A stretch of 64,000 nt of DNA from Corinectria fuckeliana (lineage: Eukaryota; Ascomycota; Sordariomycetes; Hypocreales; Nectriaceae): assembly GCA_019137255.1 (NCBI GenBank), contig WPDH01000229.1, forward strand, positions 1 to 64,000, written 5' to 3'. The notes beneath the pieces are model-generated. The model ran no database searches. It saw only the letters and a list, made by a program, of their open reading frames with translations, and was not told the DNA's origin. Positions 45,101 through 57,732 of the stretch are shown here, piece by piece (position 1 is the first letter of the stretch; each line of letters opens with the position of its first letter). Both the position numbers and the translations under genes were made by a program.

Positions 45101-46923
45101 GAGCGTATCGGGCGTGTTTCTCGACAATGTGCCTTTTGGCGTACAGTGTCAGGATTTCCAGTACGTTGTTGAAGACATTCATCAACATGATATAGAAGAT
45201 CAAGAAGCCCCTCTTGAAGAATGCTCCTGTGTTCTCTGGGAGGTTGTAGAAGATGCTAGCAACGACCAACGACTCCGTGAGATTACAGAGGAGCATAGTA
45301 ATCGTAACACTGGGGTCGGCCTTGAGCATCACCCAGCTTCTCTCCAGGGTAAGGCTCATCTGTTCCAGGTATGACAGAGTAAATGGAGACTTGGCGCGTT
45401 GTAACTTCGACTGGTCCAGCTCGCGAGACTTGACGAAGTTCCGATAGCTGTCGCCGCCAAACGGATGGCGCTCGAGATAGTCGTCCATGTCGGCCAGAAG
45501 ACGTTCTCGGTGAGTGCTGCTCTTCCAAGCCTGTGCAAACTCATCAGGAGACCGTGGCGTCTTGTTTTCGTACCCTGGCCGAATGAGACGCTCACTGTGG
45601 CTAGTCATCGAGGTGAGGAAATCAGCAGTCGTTTGCTGCTCTGCGCAGACAAAGCCAAGCTCTTCGAAGTAGGCTCTTGCCTCACAGGTCTTTCCGAAGA
45701 AGATCTGTCGCCCCTGGTATAGAACGAGCACCTTGTCGAAAATCTGCGTGCAGGTTAATACTCGGCCCAAGCTATCAAGCCTATCAGGTTCAACGCACTT
45801 CGTAGGCGTCCTGGGATGCCTGATAGATAGCAACAGCGGAGGTACAGCCGATCACATCGGCCTGCGTCCTTAGAGTCCGGCAGAACTCGAGAGCGTTTGC
45901 ACTATCAAGCCCTCTTGTGCTGTTATCCCAACATTGAAGCGGCGAATAGCTCAACGCTGCCTCGGCGATTGTCACCCTCTTTCGTTCTCCGCCACTTACA
46001 CCTCTCACGAAGTCGTCTCCGACGCGGGTGTTTTTCGTATGCGAGATGCCGAACATGGCCATTGTAACATCACGCAGGTGCTCTGCGTACTCGTTGCGGG
46101 TGATGCCTTCAGGGATATTCTTGGGACATCTGGCGCGAGCTGCGAAGTAGAGCGTATCTCCCACAGTCAGATGCGCGAAATGACGGTCGACTTCAGCGGT
46201 ATAGATCGCTTCTCCCCGGAAAGCCGTCCGAATCTCGCTTGGGTGGATCCCGGAATAGTTGAGCTCGGAGCCTTCATCGACGTGAAAGCCGTGGGTATCG
46301 CCGGCAATCGTCTTGAGAAAGGTCGAACAGCCAGAACCAGGAGGCCCAAGCACTGCTAGCATCTCCCCGCTGTGGAGGACGCCTTCGACGTTTCGCAAGA
46401 TGTCCACTCGTGTCCGGATGTCTCGTAGCAATTTCTTCGCAATAGTGCCGGTTTCGAGGAAGATGTTGCCAACGCTCTTTTGGAAGTCAGTATCGGTGCC
46501 GAAGCCGTACACGTTGAGGTTCTTGAACGCCACGCCCGTCGTTCTCGGAGGGTTGCCCTCAGACGTGTCGGTTCGAAGTTGGTAAAAGGCCTTGGCCCAT
46601 TTCCGGGCGTCGAACTCCGGGCTGCTCGGGTTGAGTGGTCCATCCGCGGGCAGTGGGAATAGGGAGCCTGGGGCGGCATGCGATTGCGTTGTAAGTCGGC
46701 GCGCAAGCTCCAACACTTCGCCGTTGCTGCGAGCGTCAACGTCTTCGAACTCGTCATGGGAGGGCCACTTCTCCTCGCAAGGCGCAGTAACTGAGGTTGC
46801 GCATGAATCATCCATTTGTGAAAGGTGAGGGCGAATAGGCTCTTCGAAGCTTGGGGTCCTGCAAGTCGCAGCTCCGGAGTCGACCTCATGCATGCTAGTT
46901 CCCATTATCGCACACTCGGGCAA
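42150..46923 (-). CDS. PDR-type ABC-G transporter (full size, CDR-like)
   Basis: ATP-driven plasma-membrane exporter, 1494 aa, (NBD-TMD)x2. Exons run 46923-45799, 45743-44208, 44151-43210, 43152-42919, 42857-42628 and 42567-42150; all five introns (55-61 bp) keep frame. NBD1 has the fungal PDR Walker A variant GPPGSGCST, signature VSGGERKRV and an atypical Walker B ending W-D-N. NBD2 has canonical GASGAGKTT and L-F-L-D-E-P-T-S-G-L-D, with the degenerate signature L-N-V-E-Q-R-K-R. This asymmetry is the PDR hallmark. TMD2 ends with P-G-F-W-I-F-M-Y-R-V-N-P-F-T-Y. PDR pumps export drugs, plant toxins or lipids. The start faces a Zn2Cys6 regulator 780 bp away. Confidence 0.95.
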
Positions 46924-47703
46924 GACGCTGCCGGAATCAAGACAGAGGACGGGCGGGAGAGAGAATTGGTCCGCTGCAATTGCTAGAAGCAGTTCACAGC
47001 CGGGCTCTCACTTGTTCTTGTACATTGAAGAGTTGAGGAAACGTAAAAAAGTAGTACTATAAACATTAATAAGAACAGTCCCACCGGGAGCTTAGAAACG
47101 AACCAAGTTGGCAAAGGTAAAAAGCAATACGGAACGTAAGTCGGCAAACACTTAAAGTGAAAAAGCAAACAGGTAATTACTGACCGACTATCGACATCGT
47201 GGAGTCTTGGGGGTGGATCTGTGGAGGATCGTATGAGGCGGGGTTTCGGTAGTTGAAAGTCCGAACTCTCACATCACCAACCAGCACCATCCACAAACCC
47301 TAGTCAACAACCCTAACCCTTGAGTGTTCGGTCTTTGGGAGCTTTGCTCGGGCTTGCCAAGCCCCGCTAGCGTCCCAAAACCTTCCGCCGTGGCTGAGTG
47401 TTTCGGAGCTTCTCGAACCCTTTGGGTGGCAGCTGTCCCTCTAGATTCATTGACAAATACCATTGCGTAAGACGCTGCCTTTCAACCTCGAATTAGGCCG
47501 TGGTTGGAGCCTTCGTATTTGACTTTTGGTAGCGGAGGTTTTGTCGCCGAAAGTCCGTTTTAATTAGTCCGTCCGCCTTTGCTCCGGGTAGAATTTCCTC
47601 GCTCGGGGACTCACCTCCCACAAAGCTGCAACCCACATTCTCTCTATCGCTGCTATCAATCGTGTACCCTGTTAGTGCCGCGGGACCTATCAGCTAGGTA
47701 CTC
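46924..47703. promoter_or_regulatory. Shared divergent promoter region, ABC transporter / Zn2Cys6 regulator
   Basis: 780 bp between two divergent start codons. No gene inside. CGG/CCG triplets are scattered, but no clear paired CGG-N-CCG site could be singled out by eye. A short CCCTAACCCT at about 47310 resembles telomere repeat but is isolated. Confidence 0.4.
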
Positions 47704-49794
47704 ATGGCAGATCCGACGCAGGTGAATCGTCTTTCGGTAAGTTACGGAGACTGTGCGGACCGTCCCCTGCTCCCCCGCCCCTCATGTTCGCTCTGGTCCG
47801 TTCGCTAATAATTCGGCTTCAGTGTACGAGATGCAAAGAGCGGAAAGTCGGTACAGTCTCCGATGGCCTGGTGCTCGCGTCTCACTGACAGGTGCTCTTC
47901 GTCTTCTGCTAGGTTCGGTGTAATCGGGTGATGCCCCAGTGCAGCAAGTGCAAGGCCCACGATGCAGAATGCGTTTATCCGCGGCGGGCGAAGAGGAGGA
48001 CCGCCCAGCCCTTAACAGATCAGTCCATGTAAGCTTATTTCTCCATGACGCATAAGCCGTTTAGACTGATGCTCGACTGCTGCACAGGGCTGTACACACA
48101 GAGGCTGCCTTGTCCACCATCCTAGATCGGCTCCATCGCCTTGAAGCCCAGGTTGCTCCCATCGCCACCACTCCAACGAGCTCCGGGGCAGCCCCATGCG
48201 CACCCAATTGCTCGTCGACTTCGTCCTCTCCCGCCGTGTTGAATTCCCCCAGCTGCCATGGCTCGTGCGATACTCCATCCCAAGTCAGGATTGATGCGGC
48301 GACCATCCTCAAGAACGCGGTTGATCAGGTACGGAACTTGAGGCTGCGAGGTCTTGCGACCGCTGTCGTTACGGATGCCATTGACATTCCGGTTGACCTC
48401 GCCAAATACTGGATACGCAGTAAGAAGCGTCGTTCCGTAAACCCAAGCGCACGCTGACTCGGCTTTGTTTAGACTATCTCGACCACATGCCGGTTTGCAT
48501 GTTTCTCAGCTTCGTGGACAAGCGCACTATCCAGCTCATCCCCGACATCATCGGCCTTCCCCACATCCACGTCGACCCGGGAATCCTGGTCATATACTAC
48601 TGCATCCTGTATCATGGCTGCACACTCAGAGCAAGTAACAGTTCCTCAAACGCAAGCATGTCTTATGCCCGGAAGAGCTACCTGGCCTGCCTGCGAGCGA
48701 TTCCCGGGTGGCAGCGAGAGGCAACCGGGACGATGACGGACCTCATTGCTGCCCTGTTCCTGGTACTTCCCCTAGGCTTGTGCACCATTCAACTATAGAC
48801 TAACATGTCAGACCCGCATCGCTCATCAATACTTCGACGAGGAACTTGCATGGAAGATGTTCAGACACGCCTGCGAATACTGCCAGGTCCTCAACCTACA
48901 CAACCTCGACAGCACAGACTCTTCCGGATACGCTGACAATTCCAACTGCGACTGCGATGACGATCGAAAGGGGTTCTGGGAGGTCCTTCAGACCGATCTC
49001 TACTTCCGGCTGATATTGAACAAGCCGCCCGTGCTCACAGGAAACGCATGGCGCGTCAACCTACCTTGGCTAGACGTAAACTCGCAACCTCCTCCACATG
49101 GGATTCGGTCCACGGCATTTCTGGCCGGCTCGCGTATCACCTTGGTCATTATCCGATTCTTCGCGCTCCTCGAAGATCCGGAGATTGACACCAAAGCGGA
49201 AATCATGGTCAAGACGGAGGGCCTTGGCCGCGAGATACTGCAGATATTCGAGGAGTGGCAGTTGGTAAGAGCCCGAGAGCCGTTGATTGATTTGTCTAGC
49301 GACTAACGGTACTGCAGACTGAGTGGATGGCAACTGCGCCTGACCGTGAGGCGGAGGTTTGGGAGGTGGTCGATGTGCTCCTCACTGGCTATACCGCCAT
49401 CATCTACATGTTTCGCAAAATGGCAGTCCTAGACTCCAGCTCACCCGAGCCCGTGGCCACCGAATTGGACATCCCCGAGTCTCCAGTCGTCACGGATGCG
49501 GCTCGTTCCATCATCGATCTCCTGGGGCAGATACTGGTCATGGTCCCTTACGTGGAGACCATGGTGACCCTCTTTGGAGCATACCGGTGCTACATTGCCT
49601 TTTCATATCTAACAAACGCTCTGCTGCGCGCCCCAGATATCCGGCAGCACATGGCGGACATCAAGTCGCTGGAACGCCTCGGGAATCAGGCCGAGTTGCT
49701 GGCAAAAGGACAGAGTGATATCTTGCCGTTGGTGCGGGCCATGCAGAACCTGAATGCAGAGGTTCGAAGGCGGTACAATGAATATGAGGCATAA
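47704..49794 (+). CDS. Zn2Cys6 transcription factor, likely regulator of the divergent ABC pump
   Basis: 574 aa in seven exons: 47704-47736, 47823-47846, 47913-48028, 48088-48419, 48473-48762, 48812-49264 and 49318-49794. The zinc cluster is complete: C-T-R-C, K-E-R-K-V-R, C-N-R-V-M-P-Q-C, then C-K-A-H-D-A-E-C, split over exons 2 and 3. A coiled-coil-like linker (ILDRLHRLEAQV) follows, then the fungal TF middle region with MFLSFVD, I-L-V-I-Y-Y-C-I-L-Y-H-G-C, and R-I-A-H-Q-Y-F-D-E-E-L-A-W. Exon 2 must end at 47846 with donor GTCGGT, because the better-looking GTACAG at 47851 breaks frame. Control of the neighbour transporter is inferred from the divergent arrangement. Confidence 0.85.
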
Positions 49795-50604
49795 CGGAAA
49801 ACAACTAGAGAAAGGAAATATTAGCTGCATGTTTGAAGGGGGTAAGTTCCACGGCGGGTAGACGGAGTTGCTACGAGAATGTCTATTTACCTCGCCTTGT
49901 AGGCAGCCAGTTAATAGAGGAGTAATTCTTGAAAAGCAGAAACAGATGCAACTCGAAACCAAAACCTCATCTACGTTAATAATTAAAGAGAAACGCACCT
50001 AATATAATATCCATAAGCTCTACGACACCACATGTTTCGTAATGAAAGATCCCAAGCCATCCGGTTGAAGACTCGCAGATTACAGGTGTCCGTCTCTAGG
50101 GTAGGTACGTTTCCATCTGAGCCGCGGCATAGACAGACCTAGTATTATCCAGGTCGACGAGTGATGCGCCCCCTAATTCAAAGCCCCTGGCCTCTTTCTC
50201 TTACATGTCGGGCCCAAGGTAAACCCACCGGAGCCCAGGAGTTACCCCTGGGATCCGATTGACTTTAACCGCTGAGGATCCGTTCGCGACCCCGATTTCT
50301 CTGGCCTCTAATTATTTGTACCGCCAACACCACCACCACAGCGCCCACTTCAGCGCCCACTTCAGCGCCCACCATCAAGCCCCCCCCACGGCAAGGCCAC
50401 GACATCCTTCTTTTCTCCCCTCCACCAACACTTCCTTTCTCTCTCTCTCTGTCGCTCACCTTTTGTATTTTTTGCCTCCATCGCCGTCGCGCACACAGCA
50501 CAGACTCGCTCCTGTGTATTCGCTTCGGCGCGTTCTGTCGTTTCCCCTCCCCTCCCAACCATGAGCTGAGCGTCTCTCCTCCGCCTCATCCGCAATCCGC
50601 AGCA
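49795..50604. other. Intergenic and GUP1 leader
   Basis: No gene. The leader has a 12-bp tandem GCGCCCACTTCA (50341-50364, partial third copy after it) and a CT-rich run at 50436-50460 before ATG 50605. Confidence 0.5.
50341..50373. repeat. 12-bp tandem repeat GCGCCCACTTCA in the GUP1 leader
   Basis: Two perfect units and the first eight bases of a third; position suggests 5' leader or core promoter. Confidence 0.8.
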
Positions 50605-52638
50605 ATGGGTTTCCTGTCCTACGTGGGCAGTCTCTACGACCACGACACCCTCGACACCCGCTTCACCACCCCGTCCAGCGTCCCCTACCAGACCGTCATC
50701 GATGCCCGAACCGACCCCGACCTCGACCTGAAGAAAGACAAGCCCCGAGCGCCCCGCGGCCCGCCGTCGAGATGGAAAACCCCGGAGTTCTACGTGTACT
50801 ACTGCCTCCTCGGCGTCGCGGTCCCCTACATGTTCTGGGTCGCGTATGATGTCTCACGGCGTACGCTGGCCCCCTCTGCGCATGCTAAGCGGCCTTGCCT
50901 GCTGACCCCGTCTTAGCAACCGATCGCCGATACGCCAAGTTTGGCAGATACCTGACTCCCGGCTGGATCGCCGGTCGCAAGGTCGACATCTCCGACAACC
51001 AGTACTACGTCTGGCGAGGGAACCTCCCCTACATGGGCTCGCTCCTAGTCTTCCATCCGCTGCTCAGAAAGGCATGGAACGCCGTATTCCCCATCAAGGA
51101 CAGAGAGCAGAGCGGCCAAAGTCGTCTCGACCAGCGCGCATCCTTCGACTACATCTTCGCACTCATATTCTTGGTTGTCCTGCATGGCATCTCGTCTTTG
51201 AAGGTCATGCTCATCCTCTATGTCAACTACCAGATTGCGACAAAACTGCCCCGGAAGTACGTCCCCGCGGCTACTTGGATCTTCAACATCTGCACCCTGT
51301 TTTCCAACGAGCTGTCAAATGGATACCAGTTCAGGAACGTGGCCAGCTACATCTCCCCTCCTGTCATGGGCGTTGTCGGAAACGCCATGAGCCCGGTCAA
51401 CTCGGAGCTGATGCAGTTTGGTGCCTGGCTCGATAGCTTCGGAGGCATCTTGGCCAGGTGGGAGGTTCTTTTCAACATCACCATTCTGCGACTCATCAGC
51501 TTCAACCTCGACTACTACTGGAGTCTTGACCGAGGCAGCTCTGCCTCTCTAGAGGTGAGTTAGTTGCGATTGATCAACTCAGTCCGTTCATGTTCTAATC
51601 CGTCAAAGAAGAAGCAATTGGACCCCGCCAACCTTTCCGAGAAAGATCGCGTCCGCATACCAGCAGATGTCAAGGACTTCTCTTTCCGTAACTACGTTGG
51701 CTACGTTATCTACGCGCCGCTATATTTGACTGGCCCTATCGTCACCTTTAATGACTACATCGCACAGCAAAGGCATCGTGCCGCCAGCATCGAAACGTCA
51801 CGGACCATCCGATATGGTATACGATTCCTCCTCGTGTTCTTCGCAATGGAGGTGATCCTTCACTTCAACTGGATGGGCGCAATCAGCAAAGCCAACCCGG
51901 ACTGGAGCACCTACACCGCTGCCCAACTGAGTATCCTGTCCTTCTTCGAGCTCCACATCATCTGGCTGAAGCTCCTGCTCCCGTGGCGGCTCTTCCGACT
52001 CTGGTCGCTCATCGACGGCATCGACCCGCCCGAGAACATGGTCCGATGCGTCAGCGACAACTTCAGCACCAAAATGTTCTGGCGCGCGTGGCACCGCTCG
52101 TACAACCGGTGGCTGATCCGGTACATTTACGTGCCACTAGGCGGCTCCTCGTTCAGCACCTGGAGGGACATGGCGAAGTCCACTGTGACGTACCTGGCCG
52201 TCTTCACCTTTGTGGCCCTGTGGCACGACATCAAGCTGCGTCTCCTCATCTGGGGATGGCTGATCGTTCTCTTCATGATGCCGGAGTGGATCGCGAGCTA
52301 TCTCTTCCCCAAGCGGAAGTGGGAGAACCGGCCGACCCAGTTCCGGATGCTGTGCGCTGTGGGAAGCGTGGGCAACGTGCTCATGATGTGCTCCGCCAAC
52401 TTGGTGGGATTTGCGGTTGGCATAGAGGGCTTGCAGGCTATTGGAAAGAGCATACTGCACGACTGGGATGGTATGTTGGACATGTTTTCTTTGTCCAAGT
52501 CATGGAACACAGTAGCTAACCCCGCGAACAGGTGTCATTTTCCTCATTTCCGCCTGCATCACTCTCTTCACGGCTGTCCAGATGATGTTCGAGGTTCGCG
52601 CGTCGGAGCAACGTCGGGGAACGGCAATCAATTGTTAG
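50605..52638 (+). CDS. GUP1: GUP1, MBOAT-family membrane protein (GPI-anchor remodelling / glycerol uptake)
   Basis: 620-aa ER/plasma-membrane MBOAT acyltransferase. Exons are 50605-50860, 50917-51554, 51609-52470 and 52532-52638. The N-terminus (MGFLSYVGSLYDHDTLDTRF), then PGWIAGRKVDISDNQY and W-R-G-N-L-P, match fungal Gup1. The MBOAT core shows Y-A-P-L-Y-L-T-G-P-I, S-Y-N-R-W-L-I-R-Y-I-Y-V-P-L-G-G and the catalytic His region F-V-A-L-W-H-D. About ten hydrophobic segments are visible. In yeast Gup1 adds a C26 acyl chain to GPI anchors and affects glycerol uptake and wall integrity. Exon 3 follows a triple AAG, so one- or two-Lys variants are possible. Confidence 0.93.
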
Positions 52639-52979
52639 AATGTGTGTTACCAGCAAGGCTGCGTCTGATATACTGGGTTGGTGTAATCGTAATTGTATGA
52701 CAAGAATAAGCTATATAGGGCAATGATTGATGTGTAACAGCATGGAAGGCAGACGTCCGTCCGCTTATAATACGATAAATGGGTTTCACGATATCAGACG
52801 AGAGGATGTCGTGACATGAATTATGTATTATGTTCCAAGCTACAATCCGAGCTTTCAACTCGTTGGGTATTCCGATAATTTCATGCTGTCCAATCCGCAT
52901 ATAAAACGATATCCGCCCCCCATCAACGCCCGGTTCTACCCAGAGTGGCGAACCATGCGACATTAACATGCATTGGCAA
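52639..52979. other. Convergent 3' flanks
   Basis: Between two convergent stop codons. AT-rich, no feature recognised. Confidence 0.5.
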
Positions 52980-53948
52980 TTAATTGTATAGACGATCAGG
53001 TGTCTCGCAACTCGGCCCTGTCGCGTACTTGTTCCCAGCGGCATTCATCTCGGTATCGTTGTTGACCGGCTGCTCAGCAAACTTCCCCTCTCTGCCCATC
53101 TTCGTCTCGGTGACCCACCTGCGCAGCCAGATGAGACCCCAGACTATGCAGAAGATGATGACGATGCCAACGGCGATGCCGAAGATGTAGCCGGCCACGA
53201 CGCCCCGGCCGTCGACGTGCTGGTAGTCGAGGAAGTTGTACACGTAGACGCCCTGGTCCGCGTAGGTGACGAAGGCGAGAGCGAGGTACAGGGCGAGGAT
53301 GAGGATCAACCAGGGGACATGAACCCAGAGGGGAGGGTTCGTACGGGGGACCAAGATCTCGAACAGGGCGAAGAAGCTGTTGAGCGCGTGCTGGCTGATG
53401 TTGCTCCAGGCGGTGAAGTCGACGGGGAACCAGGGGCCATCGTACAGCACGGCCCAGTAGACGATGGTGACGAGGAACGGGTACGTGACGACGGTGGAGT
53501 AGAAGAGCGCGTGGAGGGCCTGCAGCGGCCGCGGGAAGCCGTCGAGGAGCGCGCGGCCGCGGAGGGCGTAGGTGAGGGTGTGGACGGCCGCGACGAGGAA
53601 GTAGAAGGCGAGGCCCCAGTAGGTGAGGATGGTGAAGTAGGAAAAGGACAGGCGGACCTCGGCGCAGCCCCCGAGGGAGTCGTGCGTGCAGGTCCAGCCG
53701 ATGATGAAGAAGCGAGTGACGAAGGCGTACAGGGACTGTTTTGGGCGGTTAGAGGAACGGACGAGGTGCTATCGCTGGCGTGATTGCGACAACAAGAGTG
53801 AAGCATGAAGCGAGGAGGAGGAGGAGGAGCTCACGATGAGGGCGCGACAGGCAAACAGCAGCCAGGGACTTAGCAGCCACGACGTTTCGAAGCGATTGGA
53901 CGTGTCCCAAAGGCCGGACCCGAACTTGAAGGGGTTTTGGGGAGCCAT
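52980..53948 (-). CDS. FAR-17a/AIG1-like integral membrane protein
   Basis: 289 aa in two exons (53948-53835 and 53735-52980; 99-bp intron with GTGAGC/CAG ends). About six hydrophobic segments. Exon 1 encodes a cytosolic start and T-S-W-L-L-S-P-W. Exon 2 has F-S-Y-F-T-I-L-T-Y-W-G-L-A-F-Y, then S-Q-H-A-L-N-S-F-F-A-L-F-E-I, whose His sits where the FAR-17a/AIG1 family keeps a conserved membrane His. The human relatives AIG1/ADTRP hydrolyse fatty-acid esters of hydroxy fatty acids. The fungal role is not known, and the assignment rests on pattern and topology. Confidence 0.65.
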
Positions 53949-56900
53949 TGCAGCGAGTGGACGTTGGTCAAGAGCTCCGGAGAGCTATCGCGAATATTCG
54001 TATCGCGTGCGAAAGGGCTAAAAAAAGAAGGAAAAACAGAACCCAACGATGACGATATGGGGGAAGGTGGGTAAAGCTGGCACAGCTCAGAACGCCTAGA
54101 CTGGTATCTAATAAGTCCCTGAATTAAGCCTAAAAAGAGCTGGCATGCGCACTTGGCAGACGAATGTGGCTTGGCCTGTTGAGCGCCGAAGCTGGAGGCG
54201 CAACTCGTGTGAGGACTGGCAGAGGACGAAAGGAAATTGGGAAATGAAGCATCGTGGCAGATGGCATGGCTGTTTAAGTCGCCTTCGGGGGCGCGTGTGG
54301 GTTCTTCTTCCTTGATTTAGCCTACAGGGAGGCCACCCAAGGCCTAGACACCTCACGGTGCATCGCGGCCTCTTCTCAACTGGGGCCCAACCGGCACGGC
54401 AAGTTTCCTGAACTGCATAGGTAGATATGGTTTGTTGACGGGCATCAACGGAGCCATGTGGATGTATCGTAGCAGCAGGCCTTGGCGTCGACGACATCTC
54501 TGTTCCCGCGTCCTTCTCGCCTTGCTTCTCGACTCTGGCCCTCGAAGTCTTGTTCCTGTCCACCTCTTTGCCGGTTGGGCTTCGCGTGGAAAGGCGATTG
54601 TGGCCATGACGAACGAGCCACTGGCGCCACCGTTGACGCCGTTGGCTTGCGCGTCCTGAGCAAGGAGACGGATGCATGCGTGGACATTGGGTTTTTGTTG
54701 GGGTGGATATGGGGCGAACACGCCTTGTCGTCTAGCCGGCTTTGTTTGGCCAACCCATCGAGCTTGGGCAGCCGGTGAAGATGGAACTGGAAGCATCTCC
54801 AATCAGCCGCAGATGAAGGCCATCTCGGACGAACCTGCCCCTGATGGTGAAGGCAGCAGAGCTTCAAGTTCTACACTACATAGGCCTAGAACACAGTAGA
54901 GACAGGACAGGAGGGTCTCCCGACCGGAATGGACCGTGCCTAGGACTGCATCACATCACCGTGGCCCGTCAATGACAGAATGGACCAGTGCCCGGGCTAT
55001 GTTAGCATGGGACACATGCCATCCATCCCCGGTCATCTCGAGGCGTCGGAAGGAGGCGTCGACGAACCGCGAATGGCGCATACCGTACATATGTCGTAGC
55101 GTGATGACATATGACGGGTATTAATTGAACGTGTCCATGGTTGAGTCCACTGTCCGTCCAACTGACAAGTTCCGATCGATCACAGCCCCTTTCCCATTTG
55201 ACAAGCGCCAATTCGATCCGCACCTACTATGTACATAGGGCGTCGAATGGCTGGTCAAAGAGGCCGTCATCAAGCCACCCCGGACTGTTCTCGTTGGAGA
55301 CGTCCGTGTGTGTTCTACATGGAGATAGAGGACGCCCAGGCCAGGCAAAAGATTTGGCCGGGGCCAAGACACCCAGGCGAGATGGGGTGGCGCCGCCGCC
55401 GGAGATCAGGGTGCGTGCATCTGCAGACCCCTGAGCTAACAGACGGTACACTTTTGTGTGATTCTGCATCCGTATCCGCGGTGGAAGGGGAGGAAGATTG
55501 CCTTCGCGTGTATGCTCATCTATTGGCATCGGTAATGCTCGTACATGGAGATTTGTTGATTTACCCGCGTTGCATGCCAAACGGAGCAGAACCTAAAAGA
55601 CGCCCCGGAGATGCATGTGGAGAGGACGGGAATGGAGGTCTCGATAGCGTTGGTGGGTAGATGGTAGGGATCAATGATTTGGGCAGCAGTCTAATATTTG
55701 TTCTGCATTGCATTAGGGAGTAGAAAACCAGCGCTTGATAGCGGCCGATCACCTCAAAGAGGCCAGGCCTACATAGTATGTACGTCTCGCGAATTCTTTG
55801 CTGCCGCCGGGCGCGGTCAAGACCCAGTCCATCTGTTGGTGCAACCCACACCACCCGAGAAGGGATATACGGAGTCGGCACACAACTGACAGCAAGCAAA
55901 CCTCGGCAGATCTAGATCCATGTCTCCAGCCGTTTGACTGGCTCACTTGGCTTCGTCGTGTTTTATTCAAATTTCATGTTCCATCGCCGAATCTTACCAT
56001 GTAAGGTGTCTATCAAGACGAGATGGAGGGCGAAAACTGCCCAGACAATGCAGAAATGCTACCTGACCCGTCCAATCCCTTCTCGGCGGCCCCTGAACAC
56101 TGCATCGCAAATAGAGTAAGAAATCAAACTTCCATAACACGCCCGCTCGGTCCTGACTACTAGCACGCGCGCATGCCCAGGCTTGTGTTCCCAGGGCTGC
56201 CCTGGGGCCTCGATCACAGGTTCTGGGGCCGCACTCCTAATTTAGCAATCCGCCTATTAAGCGGCGCCAGACTTATGTGCTAGCTTAGGGGATGGCCATG
56301 ATCAATGAACCCACCCAGGATTGGGATCAAGCCAGCCGAGAGCTTCATTAACTGATTGACATCTTCATCCTGGCCAGGATAGGGCCGGCCGGGTCGCACT
56401 GGGTCTCGGGCGGCCCAAGTAACCCTCCCCCTGTGGGCGAGCTGCTGCACCGCTGCAGCGGCTTCAGTGGGCTGCAGATGTCGCTTTCAATGGGCTGCAG
56501 GGGGGTGGGCCCGCTGTGGCCTTTGCAGCGGCGGCTTTCACTGGCCTGTAGCGGGGATGGTGGCAGGGGTGGTTCAACATGGGCGCGAGGGGCCGCCACG
56601 GGGACAAGGACAAGCTTAGTGCACTGGTTGCGCCCAGAGCACCATTGGCAGGGGCCAGTGCAGTCTCTGGTGCGGTGGGGGACACAATGTGTTCTTGTGC
56701 TTCTTGCTCCGCGTGAGAAGTGAGCGAGAAAGCATAGATATCAGAGAGACGGGAGAACGAGTAGGCCACCCATACACGATACGAACGTGGTTAAGGTTAG
56801 CGCACGTACTACCACTAGGGGAACCAACTTACCCACAGACGAGGCGGAAGGACCGGACGGGGACGTGGGTGAGCGGATATGGCAAGGACGATGGGCGAAG

Positions 56901-57732
56901 AAGCAGCCCAAGGAAGGAACGCCTTCCGCAACCCTGGACCACCTGAGTACCTAGCCATGGATCCCGTCCACGCCCCCCCCCCTCTCCTTCATCTCGACTT
57001 CGGGCCGCTGTACGAATATACAAACCTGACAACTCTCATCCTCCTTAATAACAGCTCTTCGTTGCCCATTCCCATCCTTTCGCCCCTCTCGTGTCTCTTT
57101 CGCCTGGGAATCCCCCCTTGTAGCGGATCCTCCTCGTGGTCTGCGGCTTCCCCGGATTGTCGAGAACCAACCGACATTCCTGTTTGTTCGGGGCCTTATT
57201 TGGTCCCTGATCAGCTGATGATCCTCCCCTTTGCAGCGCAGTGCTACAGATAGACCAACCTACCTGCAACAGCTCGCAGCTTCGCCCACGTTTCCGCCGA
57301 TCTCTTCCCCCGTCGAGCCTCACCTCGCGACGCCTCACCACACCTTATCTCTCAGACTGACAGGTTCTGTCCGTCGACATCGTCCACCACGCCCGCCAAC
57401 ACCACTGTCGATCCCACCTGCACTTGACCCGCTCTGTGACGACCTCCGGAGTGTCATGGCGCTCGGCGTTCTCTGAACTCCGGCTCCTGGCGGCTCCCGA
57501 GATGCGATAGCAGTCGTTTCCCTCGAAATCGTCCAACCGCCTCCATTCTTTTCCCGCCTGGCCGCATTCGCAGCCCCAATAGACACAGATACGCCTTCCA
57601 GCCATCGCTGTTGCACAACCGCACTCGGTGCCCCTCTGCCACGCCTGTCCGCCTGCTTGTCCAACGGCGGTACGGCTCCCCGCAGCCCCTCGATCACATC
57701 CATTCCTACCGGTCTCCCCTCGTTCCGCCACC
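53949..57732. other. 3.8-kb gene-free stretch
   Basis: No convincing protein or RNA gene although GC content is normal and ORFs are short. 56440-56560 is rich in GCTGCAG/GCAGCGG words. From about 57250 the DNA becomes CT-rich, a long leader of the next gene with several out-of-frame ATGs. The left part is the AIG1-like promoter. Confidence 0.45.

Noticed and set aside
47300..47320. Telomere-like CCCTAACCCT
   Set aside because: Single short occurrence between ordinary genes; not a telomere.
53217..53783. 188-aa plus ORF opposite the AIG1-like gene
   Set aside because: Glu/Gly/Val-rich shadow; no start context or domain.
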